DNA of 64,000 bases, taken from Pseudomonas pharyngis. Lineage in GTDB: Bacteria; Pseudomonadota; Gammaproteobacteria; Pseudomonadales; Pseudomonadaceae. The DNA is taken from assembly GCF_021602345.1 (NCBI RefSeq), contig NZ_BQID01000003.1, forward strand, positions 248,001 to 312,000, written 5' to 3'. The notes beneath the pieces are model-generated. The model saw nothing but the letters and a program-made list of their open reading frames with translations. It was not told the origin of the DNA and did not search any database. A program made the position numbers and the translations under genes. Each line of letters opens with the position of its first letter. The first letter of the stretch is position 1. Shown piece by piece: positions 31,025 through 39,916 of this stretch.

Positions 31025-31623
31025 ATGTGTGGTTGAAATCCCTTGGGGCCCTGGCGCTACTGACGCTGTCGTCGCTGGCCAACGCCTTCGACCTGCAACA
31101 GTTGAGCGAGCAACTGGCGAAGCCGGACGTGATCCACGGCCAGTTCACCCAGGAAAAACACCTGCGCGCCCTGCCCCAGCCGCTGATCAGCAAGGGCAGC
31201 TTCGTGCTGGCGAAAAACCACGGCCTGCTGTGGCTGCTGAAAACCCCGCTGCAACAGGATTACCGGATCAGCGCCAAGGGCATCGCCCGGCGTGATGCCA
31301 CCGGCTGGCAACTGCTGCCGAACAAGAGCGCCGGGGCCGAGCAGAACCGCTTGTTCCTGGCGGTGCTGCAAGGCGACAGCAGCGGTCTGCAACGGGATTT
31401 CGAACTGGCCCTGAGCGGCGATGCACAGAAATGGCAACTGACCCTGACCCCGCGCTCGGTGCTCCTCAAGCAGGTCTTCAACCAGATCAACATCAGCGGC
31501 GGCACGTTGGTGAACACCATCGAACTGCTGGAAACCCAGGGCGACAGCACCGTGCTGCGCATGCAGGACAGCACCGCCGGCCAACCTCTGAGCGACGCGG
31601 AGCAACATGACTTTGCCGAGTGA
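31021..31623 (+). CDS. apeL: LolA-like outer membrane lipoprotein carrier (ApeL-like)
   Basis: A 200-residue periplasmic protein. A signal peptide (residues 1-22, ending LANAF) is followed by the LolA-type half-barrel, with HGQFTQEKHLRALPQPLISKG and LLWLLKTP. In aryl polyene clusters it is proposed to ferry the polyene lipid across the periplasm together with the MMPL exporter encoded next. It overlaps that gene by 17 bases. Confidence 0.9.
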   Translation: MNVWLKSLGALALLTLSSLANAFDLQQLSEQLAKPDVIHGQFTQEKHLRALPQPLISKGSFVLAKNHGLLWLLKTPLQQDYRISAKGIARRDATGWQLLPNKSAGAEQNRLFLAVLQGDSSGLQRDFELALSGDAQKWQLTLTPRSVLLKQVFNQINISGGTLVNTIELLETQGDSTVLRMQDSTAGQPLSDAEQHDFAE

Positions 31624-33946
31624 ACGCAGGCTGCCCTGGCTGTTCCTGATCCTGCTGCTGGCCGTCGTCGCACTCGGCGCCTGGCAGTGGCGCAACGGTG
31701 CGCCGCTGTCGGCCAACCTGATGGAACTGGTGCCCGGCACCCACCCGGACGCCCTCGAACTGCGCGCCGAACAACGCATGCAGGAACCGCTCAACCGCGA
31801 CATGCTGGTGCTGGTCGGCCACGCCGATCGCCAGCAAGCCGTCGCCATGGCCCAGACCCTGGGCGAGCAATGGCAGGCCAGCGGGCTGTTCGAAAAGGTC
31901 CAGTGGAACCTGCAAGCCGATCTGCCGGCCCTGCGCACGCAACTGCTGCAAGGACGGCTGGCGATGCTCTCGGCGGATGACCGACAACTGCTGATCGAAC
32001 ATTCCGGCGCCTTTATCCAGCAACGGGTACAGGCGCTGTTCGACCCGTTCACCGGGTTCAGTCTGGTGCCGAGCCAGGACGACTGGCTGGGCCTGACCGG
32101 ACGCATCCAGAACAGCCAGCCGCAACATGGCGCGGTGCAACTGGACATCGGCAGCGGCGCGTTGATCGCCGACGCCGATGGCAAGAGCTGGGTGCTGCTG
32201 CGCGCACGCACCACCGGCAGCGCCTTCGACATGAATCAACCGCTGCAAGTCGCCGCCCTGTTGCAACACAGCCGTGAGGAAGCGGCGAGTGCCGACGTGC
32301 AACTGCTGGCCGCCAGCGGCCTGCTGTACGCCGCCAACGGTCAGCAGCAGGCGACCCGGGAAATGACCTGGGTCGGCGGCGGCGCCACCATCGGCATCCT
32401 GTTGCTGTTGCTGCTCGCCTTCCGCCGCTGGCGGGTGCTGCTGGCATTCATTCCGGTGCTGGTGGGCATGCTGTTCGGTGCAGTGGCTTGTGTGGCGCTG
32501 TTCGGGCACATGCACGTGATGACGCTTGTACTTGGTTCCAGCCTGATCGGCGTGGCAGTGGATTACCCGCTGCACTATCTGTCCAAGAGCTGGAGCCTCA
32601 AGCCCTGGCACAGCTGGCCGGCGTTGCGCCTGACCCTGTCCGGCCTGACATTGAGCCTGATCACTAGCGCCATCGGTTACCTGGCGCTGGCCTGGACGCC
32701 CTTCCCGGCCCTGACCCAAATCGCCGTGTTCTCCGCCGCCGGTTTGCTCGGCGCCTACCTGTCGGCGGTGTGCCTGTTGCCGGCGCTGCTGAAAAACGTC
32801 GAACTGCGCCCGGCGCAATGGCCGCTGCAACTGGCCGAGCGTCTGGTGCGACTGCGGGAAAACCTGCTCGACCACGTCAGAACGCCGGTCTTGCTGGCCC
32901 TGCTGATCGCCTTCTGCGTCGGCGGCCTGCTGCAACTGGAGAGCAGGAACGACATCCGCCAGTGGGTCGGTGCGCCGCAACGCCTGACCGATGAGGCGCA
33001 GACCATCGCGCGGATTACCGGCTATCAGCCGACCAGCCAGTTCTTCCTGGTGCGCGCCGCCGATCAGCAGCAATTGCTGGAACGGCAAGCGGCCCTGAGC
33101 GAGCGGCTGGATCAACTGGTCAACCTCGACAAGTTGCAGGGTTATCTGGCGCTCAATCAACTGGTCAGCCCGCCGGCTCAGCAGCAACAGGTGCGGGAAG
33201 CGCTGAGCAAGTTGCCGCAATTCTGGCAGCCGTTGCTGGAGGTCGGCGTACCGCTGGCGGCGCTGCAAACCGAACTGCAACAGTTGCAGGCCCTGCCCGC
33301 CGAGGACATCGATGCGGCGCTGGCCGGCCCGCTCGGCGAGCCCTACCGCACGCTGTGGCTGGGGCCGACCGAGGACGGCGTGGCGGCGATGGTCAGCCTG
33401 CAAGGCCTGAACAATCCGTCGCTGCTGCGGGTGCAGGCGCTGGATCTGCCGGGAGTGATGCTGGTGGATCGGCTCGGCGATCTGAACAAGGTGTTCGCCC
33501 AGACCCAGATCAGCGCCGCGGAACTGAAACTCGCGTCCTGCGTGTTGATCGTGCTGGTGCTGATGCTGCCGTTCGGTCTCGGTGGCGCTCTGCGAATCGT
33601 TGCTCTACCGCTGCTCGCTGCGTTGTGCAGCCTGGCCAGCCTGGGCTGGCTCGGTCAGCCGCTGACCCTGTTCAGCCTGTTCGGCCTGTTGCTGGTGACG
33701 GCGATCAGCGTCGACTACGCGATCCTCATGCGCGAACAGGTCGGCGGCGCGGCCGTCAGCCTGCTCGGCACTTTGCTCGCAGCCGCCACTACCTGGCTGT
33801 CGTTCGGCCTGCTGGCGGTGTCGAGCACCCCGGCGGTGAGTAACTTCGGCCTGTCGGTGAGCCTCGGCCTGGCGTTCAGCTTCATGCTCGCGCCGTGGGC
33901 CGGGCGTCAGACCCATGCGGTTTCCGTCACGGAGCCTGCAGCATGA
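31607..33946 (+). CDS. apeM: MMPL/RND-family exporter (ApeM-like)
   Basis: A 779-residue transporter with one N-terminal helix (about 10-27), a periplasmic domain, five helices (about 255-395), a second N-terminal-like helix (about 425-445), another periplasmic domain and a last bundle (about 640-765), the 12-helix repeat of MMPL proteins. SLIGVAVDYPLHYLSK and VTAISVDYAILMRE hold the paired membrane aspartates used for proton coupling. It should move the aryl polyene lipid out of the inner membrane. The stop overlaps the next start as ATGA. Confidence 0.9.
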   Translation: MTLPSERRLPWLFLILLLAVVALGAWQWRNGAPLSANLMELVPGTHPDALELRAEQRMQEPLNRDMLVLVGHADRQQAVAMAQTLGEQWQASGLFEKVQWNLQADLPALRTQLLQGRLAMLSADDRQLLIEHSGAFIQQRVQALFDPFTGFSLVPSQDDWLGLTGRIQNSQPQHGAVQLDIGSGALIADADGKSWVLLRARTTGSAFDMNQPLQVAALLQHSREEAASADVQLLAASGLLYAANGQQQATREMTWVGGGATIGILLLLLLAFRRWRVLLAFIPVLVGMLFGAVACVALFGHMHVMTLVLGSSLIGVAVDYPLHYLSKSWSLKPWHSWPALRLTLSGLTLSLITSAIGYLALAWTPFPALTQIAVFSAAGLLGAYLSAVCLLPALLKNVELRPAQWPLQLAERLVRLRENLLDHVRTPVLLALLIAFCVGGLLQLESRNDIRQWVGAPQRLTDEAQTIARITGYQPTSQFFLVRAADQQQLLERQAALSERLDQLVNLDKLQGYLALNQLVSPPAQQQQVREALSKLPQFWQPLLEVGVPLAALQTELQQLQALPAEDIDAALAGPLGEPYRTLWLGPTEDGVAAMVSLQGLNNPSLLRVQALDLPGVMLVDRLGDLNKVFAQTQISAAELKLASCVLIVLVLMLPFGLGGALRIVALPLLAALCSLASLGWLGQPLTLFSLFGLLLVTAISVDYAILMREQVGGAAVSLLGTLLAAATTWLSFGLLAVSSTPAVSNFGLSVSLGLAFSFMLAPWAGRQTHAVSVTEPAA

Positions 33947-35103
33947 TGGTGGTGATTTTCTGGCTGATGGCCCTGGCGCTGTTCTTCGTCGCCACCCGGG
34001 TCGGCCGGCATTTCGGGCTGATCCCGATCGTCAGTCAATTGCTGCTGGCCAGCTTCGGCCTGCCGCTGCTGATGTACTTCTGGATCGAACCGGGCTGGCA
34101 ACTCAACGGCGCCGCACTGATCGCACCGGGCTGGTTGAAAAATCTCTACAGCCTGAGCTTCGCCCTGTTGCTGGGGCACATCCTCAGCGACGTGATCGAC
34201 CTGCGCCTGGACCGTCAGAGCGTGAAGATCGCCCTGCCGAGTTTCGCCGTACCGTTCGCCTGCGGCCTGGCGACGACGTACTGGCTGCTGCCGACACAAC
34301 CGTGGATCAACTCGCTGGCCATCGGTCTGGTGTTCGCCATCACCGCGATCCCGGTGTTGTACCTGTACCTGCGCCACATCGACTACCCGCCCGCCGCCAC
34401 GCGGCGCCTTGTGCAGACCGCGATCCTGATCGACCTGACCTGCTGGACGCTGTTCGGCCTCGCTCAGGGCAGCCTGCACCTGAGCAGTCTGTTGCTGCCG
34501 CTGGGGCTGGCCTGCGTACCCGTGCTGCTTCGGGTGTTCGGCATCCGCCGGCCATTGACCTACAGCCTCGGCTTTTTTGCGCTGCTGGTGCTGGCCGAAC
34601 ACTACAAACTCAACGCGCTGATTTTTGGCATCGGCTATCTGCTGTGCATGGCCGCGCTCAAGGTGCCACTGGTGTTGCCGATCCCGGCGCACTGGATGAA
34701 CCGCTTGCAGACGTGGGTCGCGATTCCGCTGATCCTCACTTTCGGCATCGTCCAGATCGACGTGCACAGCGCCCTCGCCAGCCTCGGCGCCGTGCAATGG
34801 GCGGCGCTGCTGCTGTTGCCGATCGCCAGCAAAATCCTGGGCAACTGGCTCGGTCTCGGCTGGGCCGGCGCGTCGTTCGCAGGCGCCAGCCGCTGGCGCG
34901 AGAGCGTGCTGCTGAACATTCGCGGCTTGAGCGAAATCGTCTTTCTCAACCTGCTGTTGCAACAACAACTCATCAGCCCGGCGCTGTACTTTGCGCTGAT
35001 GCTGATGGGTCTGATCGCGACGCTGTTGCCGGCCTTCATCGGCCTGCACCGGGCGTCACTGAACCCTATTGCCGTACCCAGGAGCTCACGTGCCAATCGT
35101 TGA
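33943..35103 (+). CDS. Kef/CPA2-like cation-proton antiporter-type membrane protein
   Basis: A 386-residue protein with about 12 hydrophobic helices resembling the membrane part of CPA2 Na+/H+ exchangers, without any cytosolic nucleotide-binding domain. The block FAITAIPVLYLYLRHI followed by ILIDLTCW lines up with the STA..V and Asp-Asp helix of Kef/NapA proteins; only the second Asp of the ion-binding pair is kept, and the first is Ile. SRWRESVLLNIRGLSEIVFL resembles the conserved last arm (R-G-x-x-E). The start at 33943 gives ATGA coupling to apeM. It is not part of the enteric ape core, and its role here is unknown. Confidence 0.7.
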   Translation: MMVVIFWLMALALFFVATRVGRHFGLIPIVSQLLLASFGLPLLMYFWIEPGWQLNGAALIAPGWLKNLYSLSFALLLGHILSDVIDLRLDRQSVKIALPSFAVPFACGLATTYWLLPTQPWINSLAIGLVFAITAIPVLYLYLRHIDYPPAATRRLVQTAILIDLTCWTLFGLAQGSLHLSSLLLPLGLACVPVLLRVFGIRRPLTYSLGFFALLVLAEHYKLNALIFGIGYLLCMAALKVPLVLPIPAHWMNRLQTWVAIPLILTFGIVQIDVHSALASLGAVQWAALLLLPIASKILGNWLGLGWAGASFAGASRWRESVLLNIRGLSEIVFLNLLLQQQLISPALYFALMLMGLIATLLPAFIGLHRASLNPIAVPRSSRANR

Positions 35104-36337
35104 AATGGAATCCCGTCAGGTCGTGATCATCGGCGCCGGCCCCTCCGGCGCCATCGCCGCCGCATTGCTCAAGCGCAAGGGGCACGACGTGCTGGTGATC
35201 GAGCGTCAGCATTTCCCGAGGTTCTCCATCGGTGAAAGCCTGCTCTGCCATTGCCTGGATTTCGTCGAAGAGGCCGGCATGCTTGAGGCGGTGAATGCCG
35301 CCGGTTTCCAACGCAAGAACGGTGCGGCGTTCGCCTGGGGCGAGCGCTACAGCGCCTTCGATTTTGGCGACACCTTCACCGCCGGCAAGCCCACGACCCT
35401 GCAGGTGCAACGCGCCGACTTCGACAAGTTGCTGGCCGATCAGGCGGCATTGCAGGGCGCGGAAATCCGCTATGGCGACGCGATTGTCAGCGTCGATTTC
35501 GAACGTCCGCGACCGCAGTTGAATGTGCGCCGCGAAGACGCCAGCGAGTACCGCGTCGAAGCCGATTTTGTCCTCGATGCCAGCGGCTACGGCCGCGTGC
35601 TGTCGCGCCTGCTCGACCTGGAAGCGCCGTCGAACTTCCCGGTTCGCCAGGCCGTCTTCACTCACGTTGAAGACCACATTGATTACCCCGGCTTCGACCG
35701 TGAAAAAATCCTCATCACCACCCACCCGCAGCACCGCGACATCTGGTTCTGGTCGATCCCGTTCAGCAACGGTCGCTGCTCGGTAGGCGTGGTGGCTGCC
35801 GCTGAACATTTCGCAGGGCGCGATACCGACCTCGACGCCTGCCTGCGCGGATTCATCGCCGAAACCCCGAGCCTGGCCAAAGTGCTGAACAACGCCGTGT
35901 GGGATACCCCGGCGCGCACGCTCGGCGGCTATGCGGCCAACGTCAAAACCCTGCACGGCCCGGGCTTTGCGCTGCTGGGCAACGCGGCGGAATTTCTCGA
36001 CCCGGTGTTCTCCTCGGGCGTGACCATTGCCATGCGTTCGGCGAGCATGGCCGCCGCTGTGCTGCATCGACAGTTGGAGGGCGAAACGGTGGACTGGCAA
36101 CGGGAATTCGCCGAGCCGCTGAAACGCGGGGTCGACACGTTCCGCTGCTACGTCGAAGGCTGGTACGCCGGCACCTTTCAGGACGTGATTTTCCACGAGC
36201 AAGGCTCCCCGGAAATCCGCCGCATGATCTGCTCGATCCTCGCCGGTTACGCCTGGGACGAACGCAACCCGTTCGTCAGTGAAGCGCGCCGTCGGCTGAA
36301 GACGATCTCCGAACTCTGTGCAAGGGACGACACATGA
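35090..36337 (+). CDS. FAD-dependent oxidoreductase with flavin-dependent halogenase signatures
   Basis: A 415-residue flavoprotein. The FAD loop GAGPSG occupies residues 15-20, and RFSIGESLL (44-52) is the block seen in phenol/pyrrole halogenases. Lys76 in GFQRKNGAAF corresponds to the haloamine-forming lysine. The motif WFWSIP (219-224) fits WxWxIP, and FLDPVFSSG (302-310) is the second halogenase signature. The start is GTG at 35090 with AGGAG five bases upstream; an ATG at 35105 is possible. Predicted action: halogenation of the aryl head group with FADH2 and O2, or an oxygenase relative that lost this. No flavin reductase is encoded beside it. Confidence 0.8.
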   Translation: MPIVEMESRQVVIIGAGPSGAIAAALLKRKGHDVLVIERQHFPRFSIGESLLCHCLDFVEEAGMLEAVNAAGFQRKNGAAFAWGERYSAFDFGDTFTAGKPTTLQVQRADFDKLLADQAALQGAEIRYGDAIVSVDFERPRPQLNVRREDASEYRVEADFVLDASGYGRVLSRLLDLEAPSNFPVRQAVFTHVEDHIDYPGFDREKILITTHPQHRDIWFWSIPFSNGRCSVGVVAAAEHFAGRDTDLDACLRGFIAETPSLAKVLNNAVWDTPARTLGGYAANVKTLHGPGFALLGNAAEFLDPVFSSGVTIAMRSASMAAAVLHRQLEGETVDWQREFAEPLKRGVDTFRCYVEGWYAGTFQDVIFHEQGSPEIRRMICSILAGYAWDERNPFVSEARRRLKTISELCARDDT

Positions 36338-37059
36338 ATTACCTGAGCGACAACTACGTCGAGGAAACCCGCTTCGGCTTCTGGTTCCTGCGCAGCCACA
36401 CCTGGCAGCACCATGTGTTGCGCGTGGCGATCAACGATCTGCGCGGGCTGTTCAGCGAATCGTTGCCAGACAATCCGGTGCTGCTGGATGCCGGCTGCGG
36501 TCAGGGCAAGTCGTTCGGCCACCTGCGCCAGACCTTCACGCCGCAGCGCCTGATCGGCGTCGATGCCGACCCGCACAGCCTTGAACTGAGCGCCGCCGAG
36601 GCCGCGCGTCTGGGCTTCGACGTCGAGCTGATCGGCAGCGACTGCGCGACGCTCAATGTGCCGGACGCCAGCGTCGACCTGCTGTTCTGTCACCAGACCT
36701 TCCATCATCTGGTGGAGCAGGAAAAAGCCCTCGCCGAGTTCTATCGGGTGCTCAAGCCGGGTGGTTATCTGCTGTTCGCCGAGTCCACCGAGGCTTACAT
36801 TGATACGTGGGTGATTCGCTGGCTGTTCCGGCATCCGATGCATGTGCAAAAGAGCGCGGCGCAGTACCTGGAGATGATTCGCCAGCAGGGTTTCGAGTTT
36901 GCCGAACAGAACGTTTCGTACCCGTATCTGTGGTGGAGCCGGTCGAAGGATTTCGGTCTGCTCGAGCGTTTTGGTCTGCGCCAGCCCAAGCCCTTTGGCC
37001 AGCGGGAAGAAACCCTGGTCAACGTGGTGGCCCGCAAACCCTTGAACGAGGCTGTCTGA
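36334..37059 (+). CDS. Class I SAM-dependent methyltransferase
   Basis: A 241-residue Rossmann-fold methyltransferase. The SAM loop is LLDAGCGQGKSF (about 50-61), the acidic end of strand 2 is VDAD, and the post-II block is LLFCHQTFHHLVEQEKALAEFYRVLKPGG. Aryl polyenes of E. coli and Vibrio carry a methyl on the phenol ring, so ring methylation is the likely role. It is coupled to the genes on both sides (ATGA at 36334 and TGATG at 37057). The exact position methylated cannot be told. Confidence 0.85.
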   Translation: MNYLSDNYVEETRFGFWFLRSHTWQHHVLRVAINDLRGLFSESLPDNPVLLDAGCGQGKSFGHLRQTFTPQRLIGVDADPHSLELSAAEAARLGFDVELIGSDCATLNVPDASVDLLFCHQTFHHLVEQEKALAEFYRVLKPGGYLLFAESTEAYIDTWVIRWLFRHPMHVQKSAAQYLEMIRQQGFEFAEQNVSYPYLWWSRSKDFGLLERFGLRQPKPFGQREETLVNVVARKPLNEAV

Positions 37060-37541
37060 TGTTGCGTATTCTGCTGCTCGCCTGCGTCCTGCTGCTCGGT
37101 GCCTGCGCCAGTCAGGCGCCGCTGCCGGCCGGCAACCCGAGCCTGCCGCTGCCGATGCAATTGCATATCGAACGTCACCTGGCCGGGCAACAGCAAGACT
37201 GGTTGCTGGTGATCCAGCGCGAAGGCCCCGGCATCCGCTGGTCGATGATGGATCCGCTGGGCATTCCCCAGGCCCGTCAGCAGTTGATCGACGGGCACTG
37301 GCAGGCCGACGGCCTGCTGCCGCCCAACCCGGAAGCACGGGAGCTGTTCGCCGCGCTGCTGTTCGCCCTGACCCCGGCGGGCGAGCTATCGCGCAACTAC
37401 CCCGAGGCGCAGCAACAGGGCGGCCAACGTTCCCTGCCGGCGCGCTGGGACATCCGTTACACCCAACCCTTGAGCTTCGAATTGAACCTGCCACAAGGCC
37501 CGCACTATCGCGTAACGCCACTCGGTGAACCGACGTCATGA
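37059..37541 (+). CDS. apeN: DUF3261 lipoprotein (ApeN-like)
   Basis: A 160-residue predicted lipoprotein with a short signal peptide and lipobox LGAC (Cys16). The body is a small beta-rich domain of the DUF3261 type found in aryl polyene operons (MQLHIERHLAGQQQDWLLVIQ). It probably sits in the outer membrane and may receive the polyene lipid from the LolA-like carrier, by analogy with LolB. The start at 37059 shares one base with the preceding stop; the next gene overlaps by four. Confidence 0.82.
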   Translation: MLRILLLACVLLLGACASQAPLPAGNPSLPLPMQLHIERHLAGQQQDWLLVIQREGPGIRWSMMDPLGIPQARQQLIDGHWQADGLLPPNPEARELFAALLFALTPAGELSRNYPEAQQQGGQRSLPARWDIRYTQPLSFELNLPQGPHYRVTPLGEPTS

Positions 37542-38734
37542 CCGCCTACCTCAATGCCCTCGGCGTGATCTGCGCCCTGGGGCGCGACAAGCCAGCCGTG
37601 GCACGCAACCTGTTTGCCGGCGACTGTTCAGGCATGCGCCGCGAGTCCGGCTGGGTGCGGGAGCGCGAGCTGCCGGTGGCCGCCGTACACGGCGATCTGG
37701 CGCCCATTCCCGAGGCGCTGGTCGACCAGCGCAGCCGCAACAATCAACTGTTGCTGGAAGCGGCGTTGCAGATTCGCGATGACATCGAGCAGGCGATCCA
37801 GACTTACGGCCGCGAGCGCATCGGCGTGGTGCTCGGCACCAGCACTTCGGGCATCGACGAAGCCAGCCGAGGCCTTGCGCACTACATTCGCGACCAACAG
37901 TTCCCGGCCGATTACGACTACCGGCAACAGGAACTCGGCGCCCCGGCGAATTTCCTCGCCGACTGGCTGCAACTGAGCGGCCCGACCTATGTGATTTCCA
38001 CTGCCTGCACCTCCAGCGCACGCGCGCTGATGAGCGCCCGACGCCTGCTCGATCTGGGCCTGTGCGACGCGGTGCTGTGCGGCGGTGTCGACAGCCTGTG
38101 CAAACTGACCCTCAACGGTTTCAGTGCGCTGGAAGCGGTGTCGGACGAGCGCTGCAATCCGTTTTCCGCCAACCGCAACGGCATCAACATCGGCGAAGCG
38201 GCAGTGCTGTTCGTGATGAGCAAACAGCGCGGTGCTGGGCCGGGCATCGCCCTGCTCGGCGCCGGCGCCAGCTCCGACGCGTACCACATTTCCGCACCGG
38301 AACCGACCGGCCGTGGCGCCCTGCAATCGATGCAGAAGGCGCTCGACCAAGCCCATCTGCAAGCCGGCGACATCAGTTACCTGAACCTGCACGGCACCGC
38401 GACCCAGCACAACGACGCGATGGAAAGTCTGGCCGTCGCCACCCTGTTTCCCGAAGGCGTGCCGTGTTCCTCGACCAAACCGATGACCGGCCACACCCTC
38501 GGCGCCGCCGGCGCACTGGAAGCGGCGTTCTGCTGGTTGAGCCTGACTGCCGACAACCCCGACCACGCCTTGCCGCCGCACGTCTGGGATGGCCAGGCCG
38601 ATCCCGACCTGCCAGCGCTGAAGTGGGTGACCGCAAGCGAACGCCTGGCGTCCATTGCACCCCGCTACCTGATGAGCAACTCGTTTGCCTTCGGTGGCAA
38701 TAACGTCAGCCTGATTATCGGAGACGCCCCATGA
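37538..38734 (+). CDS. apeO: Beta-ketoacyl synthase (ApeO-like)
   Basis: A 398-residue condensing enzyme with the Cys-His-His triad: Cys157 in STACTSSA, His in LHGTATQHND and His in KPMTGHTLGAAG. The C-terminal end NSFAFGGNNVSLII is standard. In the Xenorhabdus pathway ApeO works as a heterodimer with ApeC to elongate the aryl polyene chain; both partners are present here at opposite ends of the operon. Confidence 0.92.
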   Translation: MTAYLNALGVICALGRDKPAVARNLFAGDCSGMRRESGWVRERELPVAAVHGDLAPIPEALVDQRSRNNQLLLEAALQIRDDIEQAIQTYGRERIGVVLGTSTSGIDEASRGLAHYIRDQQFPADYDYRQQELGAPANFLADWLQLSGPTYVISTACTSSARALMSARRLLDLGLCDAVLCGGVDSLCKLTLNGFSALEAVSDERCNPFSANRNGINIGEAAVLFVMSKQRGAGPGIALLGAGASSDAYHISAPEPTGRGALQSMQKALDQAHLQAGDISYLNLHGTATQHNDAMESLAVATLFPEGVPCSSTKPMTGHTLGAAGALEAAFCWLSLTADNPDHALPPHVWDGQADPDLPALKWVTASERLASIAPRYLMSNSFAFGGNNVSLIIGDAP

Positions 38735-39195
38735 GCCACTGGCCGCTCGCCGAACTGCTGCCCCACGCTGGCGACATGATCCTGATCGACCGGATCCTGA
38801 GCTTTGACGACGAACAGATTCACACCACCCTCACCGTCCGGCCCGGCGGCCTGTTCAGCCTGCCCGATGGCAGCCTGCCGGCCTGGGTCGGCGTCGAGCT
38901 GATGGCGCAAAGCGTCGCCGCGTTCGCCGGCTGCCATGCGCGGCAGAAAGGCAACCCGGTGGAGCTGGGCTTTCTGCTCGGCACACGCAAGTTCGAATGC
39001 AATGTCGCAGCCTTTCCGGTTGGCAGCGAACTGACCATCCATGGCTTGCGCTCGCTGGAAGACGACAACGGCATGGGCGTATTCGAATGCCATATCAACG
39101 CGCCCGGCATCGAGGCCAGCGCCCGGCTGAACGTGTTCCGCCCGCCCCAGGCAGCGGACTATCTGGAACAATCCAAGGAGTCGAACGATGACTGA
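38731..39195 (+). CDS. apeP: FabZ/hotdog dehydratase (ApeP-like)
   Basis: A 154-residue hotdog-fold 3-hydroxyacyl-ACP dehydratase-type protein: LLPHAGDMILIDRIL at the start and WVGVELMAQSVAAFAG for the central helix. In studied systems ApeP forms the dehydratase with ApeI; here the ApeI partner is fused to the ligase at 25731-27410. It overlaps the genes on both sides. Confidence 0.9.
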   Translation: MSHWPLAELLPHAGDMILIDRILSFDDEQIHTTLTVRPGGLFSLPDGSLPAWVGVELMAQSVAAFAGCHARQKGNPVELGFLLGTRKFECNVAAFPVGSELTIHGLRSLEDDNGMGVFECHINAPGIEASARLNVFRPPQAADYLEQSKESNDD

Positions 39196-39916
39196 ATCAA
39201 TACTGGTCACCGGCTCCAGCCGTGGCATCGGCCGCGCCATCGCCCTGCGTCTGGCTCAGGCCGGGCATGACATCGTCGTGCATTGCCGCAGTGGTCTGAG
39301 CGACGCGCAGGCGGTGCAGGCTGAAATCCAGGCCCTGGGCCGCCAAGCGCGCATCCTGCAATTCGACGTGGCGGATCGCGAAACCTGCAAAGTCATCCTC
39401 GAAGCCGACGTTGAAGCCCACGGCGCCTACTACGGCGTGGTGCTCAATGCCGGCCTGACCCGCGACGGCGCCTTTCCGGCCCTGAGCGACGATGACTGGG
39501 ACGTGGTGCTGCGCACCAACCTCGACGGTTTCTACAACGTCCTGCACCCGGTGATGATGCCGATGATCCGCCGCCGCGCCGCTGGTCGCATCGTGTGCAT
39601 TACCTCGGTGTCGGGGCTGATCGGCAACCGTGGTCAGGTCAATTACAGCGCCTCGAAGGCCGGCGTGATCGGCGCCGCGAAAGCCTTGGCGATCGAACTG
39701 GCCAAGCGCAAGATCACGGTCAACTGCGTTGCGCCGGGCCTGATCGATACGGCGATGCTCGATGAAAACGTGCCGGTGGAAGAGCTGATGAAAATGATCC
39801 CCGCACAACGCATGGGCACGCCTGAAGAGGTGGCCGGTGCGGTGAATTTCCTGATGTCGGCGGAAGCGTCGTACATCACCCGCCAGGTGCTGGCGGTCAA
39901 TGGAGGCTTGTGCTGA
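39188..39916 (+). CDS. apeQ: FabG-type 3-ketoacyl-ACP reductase (ApeQ-like)
   Basis: A 242-residue short-chain dehydrogenase. The NADPH loop is TGSSRGIGRAIA, and the catalytic Tyr153 and Lys157 are in NYSASKAGV, with the serine in ITSVSG before them. The C-terminal block YITRQVLAVNGGLC is typical of FabG. It reduces each beta-keto group during polyene extension. It shares one base with the start of the next gene. Confidence 0.94.
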   Translation: MTESILVTGSSRGIGRAIALRLAQAGHDIVVHCRSGLSDAQAVQAEIQALGRQARILQFDVADRETCKVILEADVEAHGAYYGVVLNAGLTRDGAFPALSDDDWDVVLRTNLDGFYNVLHPVMMPMIRRRAAGRIVCITSVSGLIGNRGQVNYSASKAGVIGAAKALAIELAKRKITVNCVAPGLIDTAMLDENVPVEELMKMIPAQRMGTPEEVAGAVNFLMSAEASYITRQVLAVNGGLC

